From the NCBI GenBank assembly GCA_002355495.1, contig AP017424.1, positions 682,001 through 746,000 on the forward strand: a DNA stretch of 64,000 bases. Direction: 5' to 3'. The number at the start of each line of letters is the position of its first letter. Position 1 is the stretch's first letter. Under the pieces are notes generated by a model. That model was not told the origin of the DNA. It ran no database searches and was given only the letters and a program-made list of their open reading frames with translations. Source of the DNA: Streptomyces laurentii. GTDB lineage: Bacteria > Actinomycetota > Actinomycetes > Streptomycetales > Streptomycetaceae. A program made the translations under genes and the position numbers. Shown here in pieces: positions 1-7,537 of the stretch.

Positions 1-368
1 CTGCAGCCCGTCATCGGCAGGTGCCGTTCGGGCGCGGCGGCCAGGACCGGGTCCGGTCCGGTGAGGGCCGCGGCGAGGGCCCGTACGTCGGCGGCGCCGA
101 GTTCGACGTCGGCGTCCACGTAGATCCGCGGGAAGCCGCGGGCATGCGTGTCGCCCAGGCGCAGCGCCTGGTGCTTGGACGGGACGGGGGTCTCGACGAC
201 GCGGACGCGCGGGCCGTGGGCGGCGGCGACGGCGGCGGTGCCGTCCGTGCAGCCGTTGCAGACCACGAGGATGTCGAACTCGTCCTCGGCCGTGCCGCGC
301 AGGAGTGTGGCGAGGAGCCGGCCGAGGGTGCGTTCCTCGTTGTGCGCGGGGATCACGATGCTGGGCAC
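1..368 (-). CDS. Glycosyltransferase family 2 (partial, 3' end outside window)
   Basis: The first ~122 residues of a GT-A fold glycosyltransferase are visible, running off the left edge. The N-terminus reads VPSIVIPAHNEERTLGRLL, the standard nucleotide-sugar binding start of GT2 enzymes, followed by a DILVVCNGCTDGT strand-loop and a YVDADVELG segment containing the DxD metal-binding motif. It probably transfers a sugar to a lipid-linked glycan on the cytoplasmic face of the membrane. I chose the GTG directly before PSIVIP because no in-frame start lies just upstream. The gene is divergent from the initiating sugar transferase and so probably belongs to the same polysaccharide locus. Confidence 0.8.
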   Translation of the reverse strand, partial: MPSIVIPAHNEERTLGRLLATLLRGTAEDEFDILVVCNGCTDGTAAVAAAHGPRVRVVETPVPSKHQALRLGDTHARGFPRIYVDADVELGAADVRALAAALTGPDPVLAAAPERHLPMTGC

Positions 369-722
369 GGCGTCAGTATGACCGTCCTGTCCCTCTCCCG
401 CGTTTCTTTCGCGTATCTCCGGGACTTTTCCACAACTCCTGGATGGGCTGCCCGAGTTGGTCTAGATTGAGCGCTGCCGGATCCGCCTGGGTCGCGACAT
501 CTCTCTCGTCCTGGGCGGTTTCTGCGTTCTGTGCGGGCCTGGCCGCGGCTGGGGAGACTTGTGACCGGTCCGCACCGTTCAGTTCAGGCGGAAGAGCCGC
601 GTACCCTCATCGGCCGCCGCCGTCCTTCCCCTGCCCGCGAACCGTCGCGTCCGTGGGCCGACCAAGGGGGATGGGGCGCGGCGGTGTCGGGGGTGCGCGC
701 GAAGCGCCCTTGGGGGGAATGG
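369..722. promoter_or_regulatory. Divergent intergenic region, candidate promoter
   Basis: This gap of about 350 bp separates the divergent glycosyltransferase and sugar transferase genes. Its middle (400-470) is less GC-rich than the surroundings and contains TAGATT at 463-468, a possible -10 for the rightward operon. No convincing -35 is seen, and a leader of ~250 nt would follow. An open frame extends the sugar transferase upstream to 531, but its predicted N-terminus is Arg/Pro-rich and looks non-coding. Confidence 0.3.
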
Positions 723-2210
723 ATGACCGTCCTGCCGGTCACGCATGAGCGGCACCGTGTCGAATCCTCGTATGCCGACCACTCCGGATCCGGCTTCCAC
801 CGGCCGCGGTGGAAACGGAGACATCAACTCGTCCTGCTGGCCACGGACACCGTCGCGGCCGTCGTCGCCGCGCTCCTGGTGCTGCGCACCGGCGGCCACT
901 GGCCGGCGGTGCTCTGCCTGCCGCCGGCCTGGACCGGCTCGCTCGCGGCGCACCACGCCTACGCGCCGGCCTCGTTCGGGTCCGGCGGCGGGCTGTACCG
1001 GCAGGTGCTGCGGGCCGCGCTCGTCGTGCCCGCGCTCGCCGCGGTACTCGGCTGGGGACTGACGGGCGAGGCGGAGCTGCCGCGCGAGATGATGCTCGCG
1101 CTGCCGGCCGCCGCCGCCCTGTCGCTGGCCGTCCGGTACGCGCTCCGGCGGCGACTGCGCGGCCTGTGGGCGCGCGGGCGGCACCGGACCACCGCCGTGC
1201 TCGTCGGCCCGGCCGCCGGGATAGGGCAACTCCTCGCCGCGCTCTTACGGGACAGCCGCGCCGGAGCTCCGGCCGCGGCCGTGTTCCAGGGCATGAACCT
1301 GGCCGGGGTGTGCCTGACCGACTCCGAGGACCCGCAGGCGGTGGACGTCTGCGGGGTCCCGATACTCGGCGGGGTCGGTGAAGTCCAGAGCGCGTTACGG
1401 ACGTTCGGGGGCGACTGCGCCGTCGTGGTGCTGCCGTCGCCCGACCTCGACCCGGCGCAGATGCGCCGTCTGTCCTGGAGCACCGCCGCCGCCGGGGGCG
1501 ACTTCCTCATCGCGCCCGGGTACGGCGACGTGTCGGCCGCGCGGCTGGCGGTACGGCCGGTCGGCGGGGTGCCACTGATACAGGTCCGGGCCCCCCGGCT
1601 GTCCCGCTGGGCCCGGCTCCCGAAGGACATGGCGGAGCGTCTGATCGCCGCCCTGCTCCTGCTGTTGCTGTCGCCGCTGCTCGGCGCGGTGGCGCTGGCG
1701 GTACGGCTCGGCAGCCGCGGCCCGACCCTGTTCCGGCAGGTCCGGGTGGGCCTGCACGGCAAGCCGTTCACCATGCTGAAGTTCCGTACGATGCGGACCG
1801 ACGCGGAGGACCGCCGCGCCGAACTCGCGCACGCCAACCACAACAGCGACGGCCTGCTGTTCAAGGTCCGCGACGACCCCCGGGTGACCCGGGTCGGCAC
1901 CACGCTGCGCCGCTACTCCCTCGACGAACTCCCGCAGCTCCTCAATGTGGTGACGGGTCGCATGTCGCTGATCGGGCCGCGGCCCCCGCTGCCCGAGGAG
2001 GTCGCCGGCTACAGCCACGAGGTGCGCCGGCGGCTGCTCGTGAAGCCCGGGCTCACCGGTCTGTGGCAGGTCAGCGGCCGCTCCGACCTGCCCTGGGAAG
2101 AGGCGGTACGGCTCGACCTGGCGTACGTGGACAACTGGTCGCTCACCCTCGACACGGTGATCCTGCTGCGCACCGGTCCCGCCGTCCTGCGCGGCACGGG
2201 CGCGTACTGA
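723..2210 (+). CDS. Exopolysaccharide initiating sugar-phosphate transferase (WcaJ/polyisoprenyl-phosphate transferase family)
   Basis: This 495-residue enzyme should transfer the first hexose- or HexNAc-1-phosphate from a nucleotide sugar to undecaprenyl phosphate, starting repeat-unit synthesis at the membrane. The N-terminal half has hydrophobic helices and a CoA-binding-like region. A membrane helix at ~302-328 precedes the catalytic domain, which shows KFRTM (Lys353), DELPQLLNVVTGRMSLIGPRP and KPGLTGLWQVSGRS, the signatures of bacterial sugar transferases. I chose ATG 723 because GGGGGGA lies just upstream and the protein then begins with ordinary composition. Codons 175 and 225 are TTA, very rare in Streptomyces, which implies dependence on the bldA tRNA. 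It is the first gene of a tight + strand operon. Confidence 0.9.
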   Translation: MTVLPVTHERHRVESSYADHSGSGFHRPRWKRRHQLVLLATDTVAAVVAALLVLRTGGHWPAVLCLPPAWTGSLAAHHAYAPASFGSGGGLYRQVLRAALVVPALAAVLGWGLTGEAELPREMMLALPAAAALSLAVRYALRRRLRGLWARGRHRTTAVLVGPAAGIGQLLAALLRDSRAGAPAAAVFQGMNLAGVCLTDSEDPQAVDVCGVPILGGVGEVQSALRTFGGDCAVVVLPSPDLDPAQMRRLSWSTAAAGGDFLIAPGYGDVSAARLAVRPVGGVPLIQVRAPRLSRWARLPKDMAERLIAALLLLLLSPLLGAVALAVRLGSRGPTLFRQVRVGLHGKPFTMLKFRTMRTDAEDRRAELAHANHNSDGLLFKVRDDPRVTRVGTTLRRYSLDELPQLLNVVTGRMSLIGPRPPLPEEVAGYSHEVRRRLLVKPGLTGLWQVSGRSDLPWEEAVRLDLAYVDNWSLTLDTVILLRTGPAVLRGTGAY

Positions 2211-2361
2211 CGTGGCCGCCGCACCGCCCCGCCGCCCCCGTCCGGCCCGCCCCGACCCCGTGTCCGTACGCCGTCCCGACCCCGCGCACCGCTCCGGTCC
2301 ACCGGACCGCTCCGATCCGTCTCACCGCCCCGGCACGCCCACCGACCTGGAGGGAAACACG

Positions 2362-3483
2362 TTGAACGACGCCGACCGACCCGACGAGCGGCTGGGGGTC
2401 GCCGTCATAGGCGCCGGCTACTGGGGCCCCAATCTCGTCCGCAACTTCCAGGCCAGCGACCGGTTCCGGCTGCGCTGGCTGTGCGATCTGGACGCCGCCC
2501 GCGCCCGGCACGTCCTCGGCGGCTACTCCACGGTGCGGGCCACCGACGACTACGCGGGGGTGCTCGCCGACCCCGAGGTGCACGCGGTCGCCGTCGCCAC
2601 CCCGGCCGGCACCCATCTGGACGTGGCGCTCGCGGCGCTGCGCGCGGGCAAGCACGTCCTGGTCGAGAAGCCGCTGGCCACCACGTACGCCGACGGGCTG
2701 CGGCTGGTCGCGGAGGCCGAGGACCGCGGCCTGACCCTGATGTGCGACCACACCTACTGCTACACCCCGGCCGTGTCGAAGATCCGCGAGCTGGTGCACG
2801 AGGGCGCGCTCGGCGACATCCACTACGTCGACTCGGTACGGATCAACCTGGGCCTGGTGCAGCGGGACATCGACGTGCTGTGGGACCTGGCCCCGCACGA
2901 TCTGTCCATCCTCGACTTCATCCTGCCCGAGCACGTCCAGCCGGTGGCGGTCGCGGCGCACGGCGCGGACCCGATCGGGGCGGGCCGGGACTGCATCACG
3001 TATCTGACCCTCCAGCTCAGCACGGGGGCCATCGCGCACGTGCACGTCAACTGGCTCTCCCCCACCAAGGTCCGCACCACCATGGTCGGCGGCGCCAAGC
3101 GGACGCTGATCTGGGACGACCTGAACCCGGCGCAGCGCATCGCGGTCTTCGACCGCGGGGTGGACCTGGCGACGCCGCGGGACCTGGGCGCGGACGAGCG
3201 TCGCCAGGCCCTCATCTCGTACCGCAGCGGCGACATGGTCGCCCCCGCCCTCGGGGAGCGGGAGGCCCTGCGCGCCATGGTCGACGAGTTCGCGGCGGCG
3301 ATCACCGAGCGGCGGGCGCCGCTGACCGACGGCCGGGCGGGCCTGCGGGTGCTGGACATCCTGGAGGCGGCCTCGCGGAGCCTGGAGTTCCGCGGCGCGG
3401 TCGTCGGGCTGCGGACCGGGCCGGACCGGTCCGCGAAGAGCGTGCACACGCACCTGAACGAGACGGCGGGAGCAGGACGTTGA
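2362..3483 (+). CDS. Gfo/Idh/MocA-family nucleotide-sugar 3-dehydrogenase (WlbA/WbpB-like)
   Basis: The 373-residue protein has an N-terminal Rossmann fold (VAVIGAGYWGPNLVRNF) and the EKPLATTYADG segment typical of the Gfo/Idh/MocA family. DHTYCYTPAVSKIREL follows, as in the WlbA/WbpB branch. Those enzymes oxidise C3 of UDP-GlcNAcA with NAD, giving the 3-keto sugar that an aminotransferase then uses. The start is TTG 2362, placed ideally after GGAGG at 2349-2353; the frame upstream is Pro/Arg-rich and non-coding. The stop overlaps the next start by four bases (TTGA). A matching aminotransferase and acetyltransferase lie in the same operon, supporting the WlbA assignment, but the exact substrate is inferred. 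Confidence 0.85.
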   Translation: MNDADRPDERLGVAVIGAGYWGPNLVRNFQASDRFRLRWLCDLDAARARHVLGGYSTVRATDDYAGVLADPEVHAVAVATPAGTHLDVALAALRAGKHVLVEKPLATTYADGLRLVAEAEDRGLTLMCDHTYCYTPAVSKIRELVHEGALGDIHYVDSVRINLGLVQRDIDVLWDLAPHDLSILDFILPEHVQPVAVAAHGADPIGAGRDCITYLTLQLSTGAIAHVHVNWLSPTKVRTTMVGGAKRTLIWDDLNPAQRIAVFDRGVDLATPRDLGADERRQALISYRSGDMVAPALGEREALRAMVDEFAAAITERRAPLTDGRAGLRVLDILEAASRSLEFRGAVVGLRTGPDRSAKSVHTHLNETAGAGR

Positions 3484-5606
3484 ACGACTTCCAGGGCAAG
3501 CGGATCCTGGTCACCGGCGGGGCCGGCACCATCGGCTCCCATGTGACGGACCTCCTGGTCGAGGGCGGGGCGCGCGAGGTCGTCGTGCTCGACAACCTGG
3601 TGCGCGGACGGCGGGCCAACCTGGCGGGGGCGCTGGCGAGCGGGCGGGTCGACCTCGTCGAGGGCGACATCCGCGACGCGGCGACCGTGCGGCGGGTGAC
3701 GGCGGGCGCCGATCTCGTCTTCCATCTGGCGGCGATCCGCATCACCCAGTGCGCGGAGGAGCCGCGGCTGGCCAACGAGGTGATGGTGGACGGCACGTTC
3801 AACGTCCTGGAGGCCGCGGCCGCCGCCGGGGCGGGCAAGGTGATCGCCTCGTCCTCGGCGTCGGTCTACGGCCTGGCCGAGTCCTTCCCGACCACCGAGC
3901 GCCACCACCCGTACAACAACGACACGTTCTACGGGGCGGCGAAGGCCTTCAACGAGGGGATGCTGCGCAGTTTCCACGCCATGTACGGCCTGGACTACGT
4001 GGCCCTGCGCTACTTCAACGTCTATGGGCCGCGGATGGACATCCACGGGCTGTACACGGAGGTGCTGATCCGCTGGATGGAGCGGATCGAGGCGGGCGAG
4101 CCGCCGCTGATCCTGGGCGATGGCACCCAGACGATGGACTTCGTGCACGTCCGCGACATCGCCCGGGCGAACATCCTGGCGGCGCGCGCGGACGTCACGG
4201 ACGAGGTGTTCAACGTGGCGAGCGCGACCGAGACCTCGCTGCGCGAACTCGCCGACGCGCTCCTGGAGGCCATGGACTCCGATCTGGAGCCGGTGCACGG
4301 CCCGGCCCGCGCGGTCAACGGGGTGACGCGGCGGCTCGCCGACACCGCGCTGGCGGAGGAACGGATCGGGTTCAAGGCCGAGATCGATCTGCGCGGCGGG
4401 CTGCGGGACCTGGTGGAGTGGTGGCGCGGAGAGCGGACCGCCGCCACGGCGGAGTCCGCCGCGCCGGCGCCCGCGCGGATCCCGGTCATGGTGCCCTGGC
4501 TGGGCGAGGAGGAGGCGCGGGCCGCCGCCGAGACGGTGCGGTCCGGCTGGGTCGCGCAGGGTCCGCGGGTGGCCGCCTTCGAGGAGGCGTTCGCGGAGCG
4601 GGTCGGGGCCCGGCACGGCGTGGCCGTCAGTTCCTGTACGACCGCCCTGCACCTGTCGCTGGTCGCGCTGGGCCTCGGGCCCGGCGACGAGGTGGTGGTG
4701 CCGTCGCTGTCCTTCATCGCCACCGCCAACGCCGTACGGTACGTGGGCGCCGTGCCGGTCTTCGCCGATGTCGACCTCGCCACCGGCAACGTGACCCCGG
4801 CCACCGTCGACGCGGTCCGCACCGCCCGCACCCGGGCCGTGCTCGCCGTACACCAGGCGGGGGTGCCGGCGGACGTCGGCGCGCTGCGCGCGGCGTGCGC
4901 GGACTGGGGGCTGCCGCTGGTCGAGGACGCGGCCTGCGCGATCGGCTCGACGGTGGACGGCGGGCCGGTCGGGCGGGGCGCGCTGCTCGCGGCCTGGTCG
5001 TTCCATCCGCGCAAGCTGCTGACCACCGGCGAGGGCGGCATGGTCACCACGGACGACCCGGAGTGGGCGGCCCGGCTGCGCCGGCTGCGCGAGCACGGGA
5101 TGGACGTGTCGGCGGCCGAGCGGCACGCGAGCGGGAAGCCGGTCCTGGAGCGCTATCTGGAGACCGGGTTCAACTACCGGATGACCGACATCCAGGCCGC
5201 GGTCGGCCTCGCGCAGCTGGAGAAGCTGGACGCGCTGGTCGCCCGCCGCCGTGAACTCGCCGCCCGCTACGGGGAGTTGCTGGCGGACGTGCCGGGCCTC
5301 ACGCCGGTACGCGATCCCGCGTACGGGCAGGGCAACGTCCAGTCGTACTGGGTGCTGCTCGCCGAGGACTTCCCGGTGGACCGCGACGCGCTGCTCGGGC
5401 TGCTCGCCGAGGCCGGGGTCTCGGCCCGCCGGGGCATCATGGCGAGCCATCTCGAACCCGCCTACGCGGACCACCCGGCGGCGCCGCTGCCGGTCACCGA
5501 GCGGCTCGCGCGCGACGCGCTGATCCTGCCGCTGTTCCACACGATGACGGACGAACAGCAGGAGCGCGTGGTCGCGGTGCTGCGGGACGCGGCGGTACGC
5601 CGGTGA
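3480..5606 (+). CDS. Bifunctional NAD-dependent epimerase/dehydratase - DegT/DnrJ/EryC1 aminotransferase fusion
   Basis: One 708-residue reading frame joins two enzymes. Residues 1-320 are an extended short-chain dehydrogenase with TGGAGTIGS, SSSASVYG and the catalytic Tyr151-xxx-Lys155 (YGAAK), plus NVYGPR. After an Ala/Pro linker (~318-337), residues 337-708 form a sugar aminotransferase with CTTALHLSL and the PLP-binding Lys512 in SFHPRKLLTTGEGG. The pair would oxidise or epimerise a nucleotide sugar and transaminate the keto product. TTG 3480 overlaps the preceding stop, and the 3' end overlaps the next GTG by four bases, so translation is probably coupled. With the NeuD/PglD-like gene next door it could make an N-acetylated amino sugar, as PglF/PglE/PglD do, although the SDR half looks more like a 4-epimerase than PglF. 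Confidence 0.88.
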   Translation: MNDFQGKRILVTGGAGTIGSHVTDLLVEGGAREVVVLDNLVRGRRANLAGALASGRVDLVEGDIRDAATVRRVTAGADLVFHLAAIRITQCAEEPRLANEVMVDGTFNVLEAAAAAGAGKVIASSSASVYGLAESFPTTERHHPYNNDTFYGAAKAFNEGMLRSFHAMYGLDYVALRYFNVYGPRMDIHGLYTEVLIRWMERIEAGEPPLILGDGTQTMDFVHVRDIARANILAARADVTDEVFNVASATETSLRELADALLEAMDSDLEPVHGPARAVNGVTRRLADTALAEERIGFKAEIDLRGGLRDLVEWWRGERTAATAESAAPAPARIPVMVPWLGEEEARAAAETVRSGWVAQGPRVAAFEEAFAERVGARHGVAVSSCTTALHLSLVALGLGPGDEVVVPSLSFIATANAVRYVGAVPVFADVDLATGNVTPATVDAVRTARTRAVLAVHQAGVPADVGALRAACADWGLPLVEDAACAIGSTVDGGPVGRGALLAAWSFHPRKLLTTGEGGMVTTDDPEWAARLRRLREHGMDVSAAERHASGKPVLERYLETGFNYRMTDIQAAVGLAQLEKLDALVARRRELAARYGELLADVPGLTPVRDPAYGQGNVQSYWVLLAEDFPVDRDALLGLLAEAGVSARRGIMASHLEPAYADHPAAPLPVTERLARDALILPLFHTMTDEQQERVVAVLRDAAVRR

Positions 5607-6361
5607 CCCGTCCCCTGGTGATCATCGGCGCCGGCGGCTTCGCGCGGGAGACCGCGCAGGCCGCCCGCGCCGCCGGGCTGCCGCTCGCGGGCCATCTCGA
5701 CGACGACCCGGCGCTGCACGGCACCGGGATCGACGGCGTGCCCGTGCTCGGCGGCACCGGGCGGGCCGGCACGCTGCCGGACGCGGTGTTCGTGGTGTGC
5801 GTGGGCAATCCGCGCGACTACGCCGCCCGGGCCCGGATCGTGGACCGCCTCCGGCTGCCGGAGGACCGCTACACGACGGTCGTCCACCCCACGGCGGCGG
5901 TCTCGGCCGACTCCGTACTCGGTCCGGGCACGGTGCTGCTCGCGCACACCGTGCTGACGTCGGCCGTGCGGGTGGGCCGGCATGTGGCGGTGATGCCGCA
6001 CACCGTCCTCACGCACGACGACACCGTGGGCGACTTCGCGACGGTCGCCTCGGGCGTACGGCTCGGGGGCGCCGCCCGGATCGGGCCGGGCGCCTACCTG
6101 GGCGCGGGCGCCCTGATCCGCGAGGGGACGGCGGTCGGCGCCTGGTCGCTGGTCGGGATGGGCTCCGTGGTCCTGGCCGACGTCCCGCCGGGCGAGGTGT
6201 GGGCCGGGTCCCCGGCACGCCGTCTGCGCGCTGCGCCGCCCCCGGCGCTGGAACGGCTCGCCCGGTCCGCCGTGCCCGGCCCGCCGTCCTTACCGCTCGA
6301 CCCCGACGACACCGCCGCCCGGACGTCCCGGGCGGTCCCGGCACGAGGAGCGAACGTCTGA
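5603..6361 (+). CDS. NeuD/PglD-family sugar O/N-acetyltransferase
   Basis: This 252-residue protein starts with LVIIGAGGFARET, the Rossmann-like domain of NeuD/PglD enzymes. From ~95 to 210 come hexapeptide repeats of a left-handed beta-helix ending in WAGSPARRL. Such enzymes use acetyl-CoA to acetylate sialic-acid-like sugars or UDP-4-amino sugars. The residues after ~225 are a low-complexity Pro/Arg tail. GTG 5603 overlaps the upstream fusion gene (GTGA), so it may acetylate the amino sugar made by that enzyme. Codon 230 is TTA, another potential bldA-dependent site, and it lies in the tail. Confidence 0.85.
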   Translation: MTRPLVIIGAGGFARETAQAARAAGLPLAGHLDDDPALHGTGIDGVPVLGGTGRAGTLPDAVFVVCVGNPRDYAARARIVDRLRLPEDRYTTVVHPTAAVSADSVLGPGTVLLAHTVLTSAVRVGRHVAVMPHTVLTHDDTVGDFATVASGVRLGGAARIGPGAYLGAGALIREGTAVGAWSLVGMGSVVLADVPPGEVWAGSPARRLRAAPPPALERLARSAVPGPPSLPLDPDDTAARTSRAVPARGANV

Positions 6362-7476
6362 TGGACCGGATTCCCCTGGTCGACCTGCGGGCGGCCCACG
6401 CGGAGGTCGACGCGGAGGTGCGCGCCGGCTTCGACCGGATCCTCGCGGACACCGCGTTCATCGGCGGCGAGGAGGTCGCCGCGTTCGAGCGCGAGTACGC
6501 CGCGTTCGGCGGCGTCGCCCATGTCGTCGGGGTCGCCAACGGCACCGACGCGCTGGAACTGGCGCTGCGGGCGAGCGGCGTGGGCCCCGGCGACGAGGTG
6601 GTGCTGCCGGCGAACACGTTCATCGCCACCGCCGGGGCGGTGACCCGCACCGGGGCCCGGGCGGTCCTGGTCGACTGCGCGCTGGACACCCTGCTGATCG
6701 ACGCCAAGGCGGCGGTGGCGGCGGCCGGCGCGGCCACCCGCGCGGTGGTGCCGGTCCATCTGTACGGGCAGTGCGCCGATGTCGCCGCGCTCGCGGCCGG
6801 CCTGCCCGGGCACGTACGGATCGTGGAGGACGCGGCGCAGAGCCAGGGCGCGAGCCGGGACGGCCGTACCCCCGGCAGCGGCGGGATCGCGGCCACCAGC
6901 TTCTACCCGGGCAAGAACCTGGGCGCGTACGGCGACGCGGGCGCGGTGCTCACCGACGACGCGGACGCCGCCGCCCTGATCCGGGCCCTCGGCAACCACG
7001 GCGGTGTCGCCAAGTACCGGCACGACGTCCCCGGGTTCAACAGCCGGCTCGACGGTCTCCAGGCGGTCGTGCTGCGCGCGAAGCTGCGCCGGCTGGCCGC
7101 CGGGAACGCGGCCCGGCGGGCGGCGGCGGCCCGCTACGACGAGCTGCTCGCCCCGTTCGCCGAGGCCGGCCGGGTGATCCGGCCGGTGACCGCCGAGGGC
7201 AACGCGCACGTCTGGCATCTGTACGTGGTGCGGGTGCCCGGCTCCGACCGCGACGCGGTGGTGGACCGGCTGAACGCCGGCGGGGTGGGGGCGGGCGTGC
7301 ACTATCCGGCGCCGGTCCATCTGACGCCCGCGTACCGGCAGCTCGGGTACGCGCGCGGCGACTTCCCGCACGCCGAGGCGGCGGCCGGCGAGATCCTCTC
7401 GCTGCCGCTGTACCCGCAGATCACCCCGGACCAGCAGCGCCGGGCCGTGGACGCCCTGGCGCACGCGCTCGCCTGA
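6361..7476 (+). CDS. DegT/DnrJ/EryC1 aminotransferase (WbpE/WlbC-like)
   Basis: The 371-residue protein is a complete PLP-dependent sugar aminotransferase: IPLVDLRAAH at the start, NGTDALELALRA, DEVVLPANTFIAT, EDAAQSQGA, and the internal-aldimine Lys185 in SFYPGKNLGAYGDAG. C-terminal GVHYPAPVHLTPAY is typical. The subgroup with this N-terminus includes WbpE/WlbC and FdtB, which aminate 3-keto nucleotide sugars, matching the upstream WlbA-like dehydrogenase. ATG 6361 shares one base with the previous stop (TGATG). It is the second aminotransferase of the operon, the other being fused to an SDR, so two different amino sugars may be made. Confidence 0.88.
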   Translation: MDRIPLVDLRAAHAEVDAEVRAGFDRILADTAFIGGEEVAAFEREYAAFGGVAHVVGVANGTDALELALRASGVGPGDEVVLPANTFIATAGAVTRTGARAVLVDCALDTLLIDAKAAVAAAGAATRAVVPVHLYGQCADVAALAAGLPGHVRIVEDAAQSQGASRDGRTPGSGGIAATSFYPGKNLGAYGDAGAVLTDDADAAALIRALGNHGGVAKYRHDVPGFNSRLDGLQAVVLRAKLRRLAAGNAARRAAAARYDELLAPFAEAGRVIRPVTAEGNAHVWHLYVVRVPGSDRDAVVDRLNAGGVGAGVHYPAPVHLTPAYRQLGYARGDFPHAEAAAGEILSLPLYPQITPDQQRRAVDALAHALA

Positions 7477-7489
7477 GCGTGCCCACCGC

Positions 7490-7511
7490 TCCCGGCCCCC
7501 TCCGGCCGGGA
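7490..7511 (+). terminator. Stem-loop between aminotransferase and DUF4082 gene
   Basis: TCCCGGCC (7490-7497) pairs perfectly with GGCCGGGA (7504-7511) across a 6-nt loop. It lacks a U-tract, as is usual in Streptomyces. It could attenuate or terminate the enzyme operon before the secreted protein gene. Confidence 0.45.
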
Positions 7512-7537
7512 TCCGAACCGTCGTGAGAGGTGCCGCG

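Noticed and set aside
2823..5540. 905-codon minus-strand frame opposite the dehydrogenase and fusion genes
   Set aside because: It is antisense to two well-supported enzymes, has no ribosome site and its composition is dominated by Arg, Gly, His and Gln.
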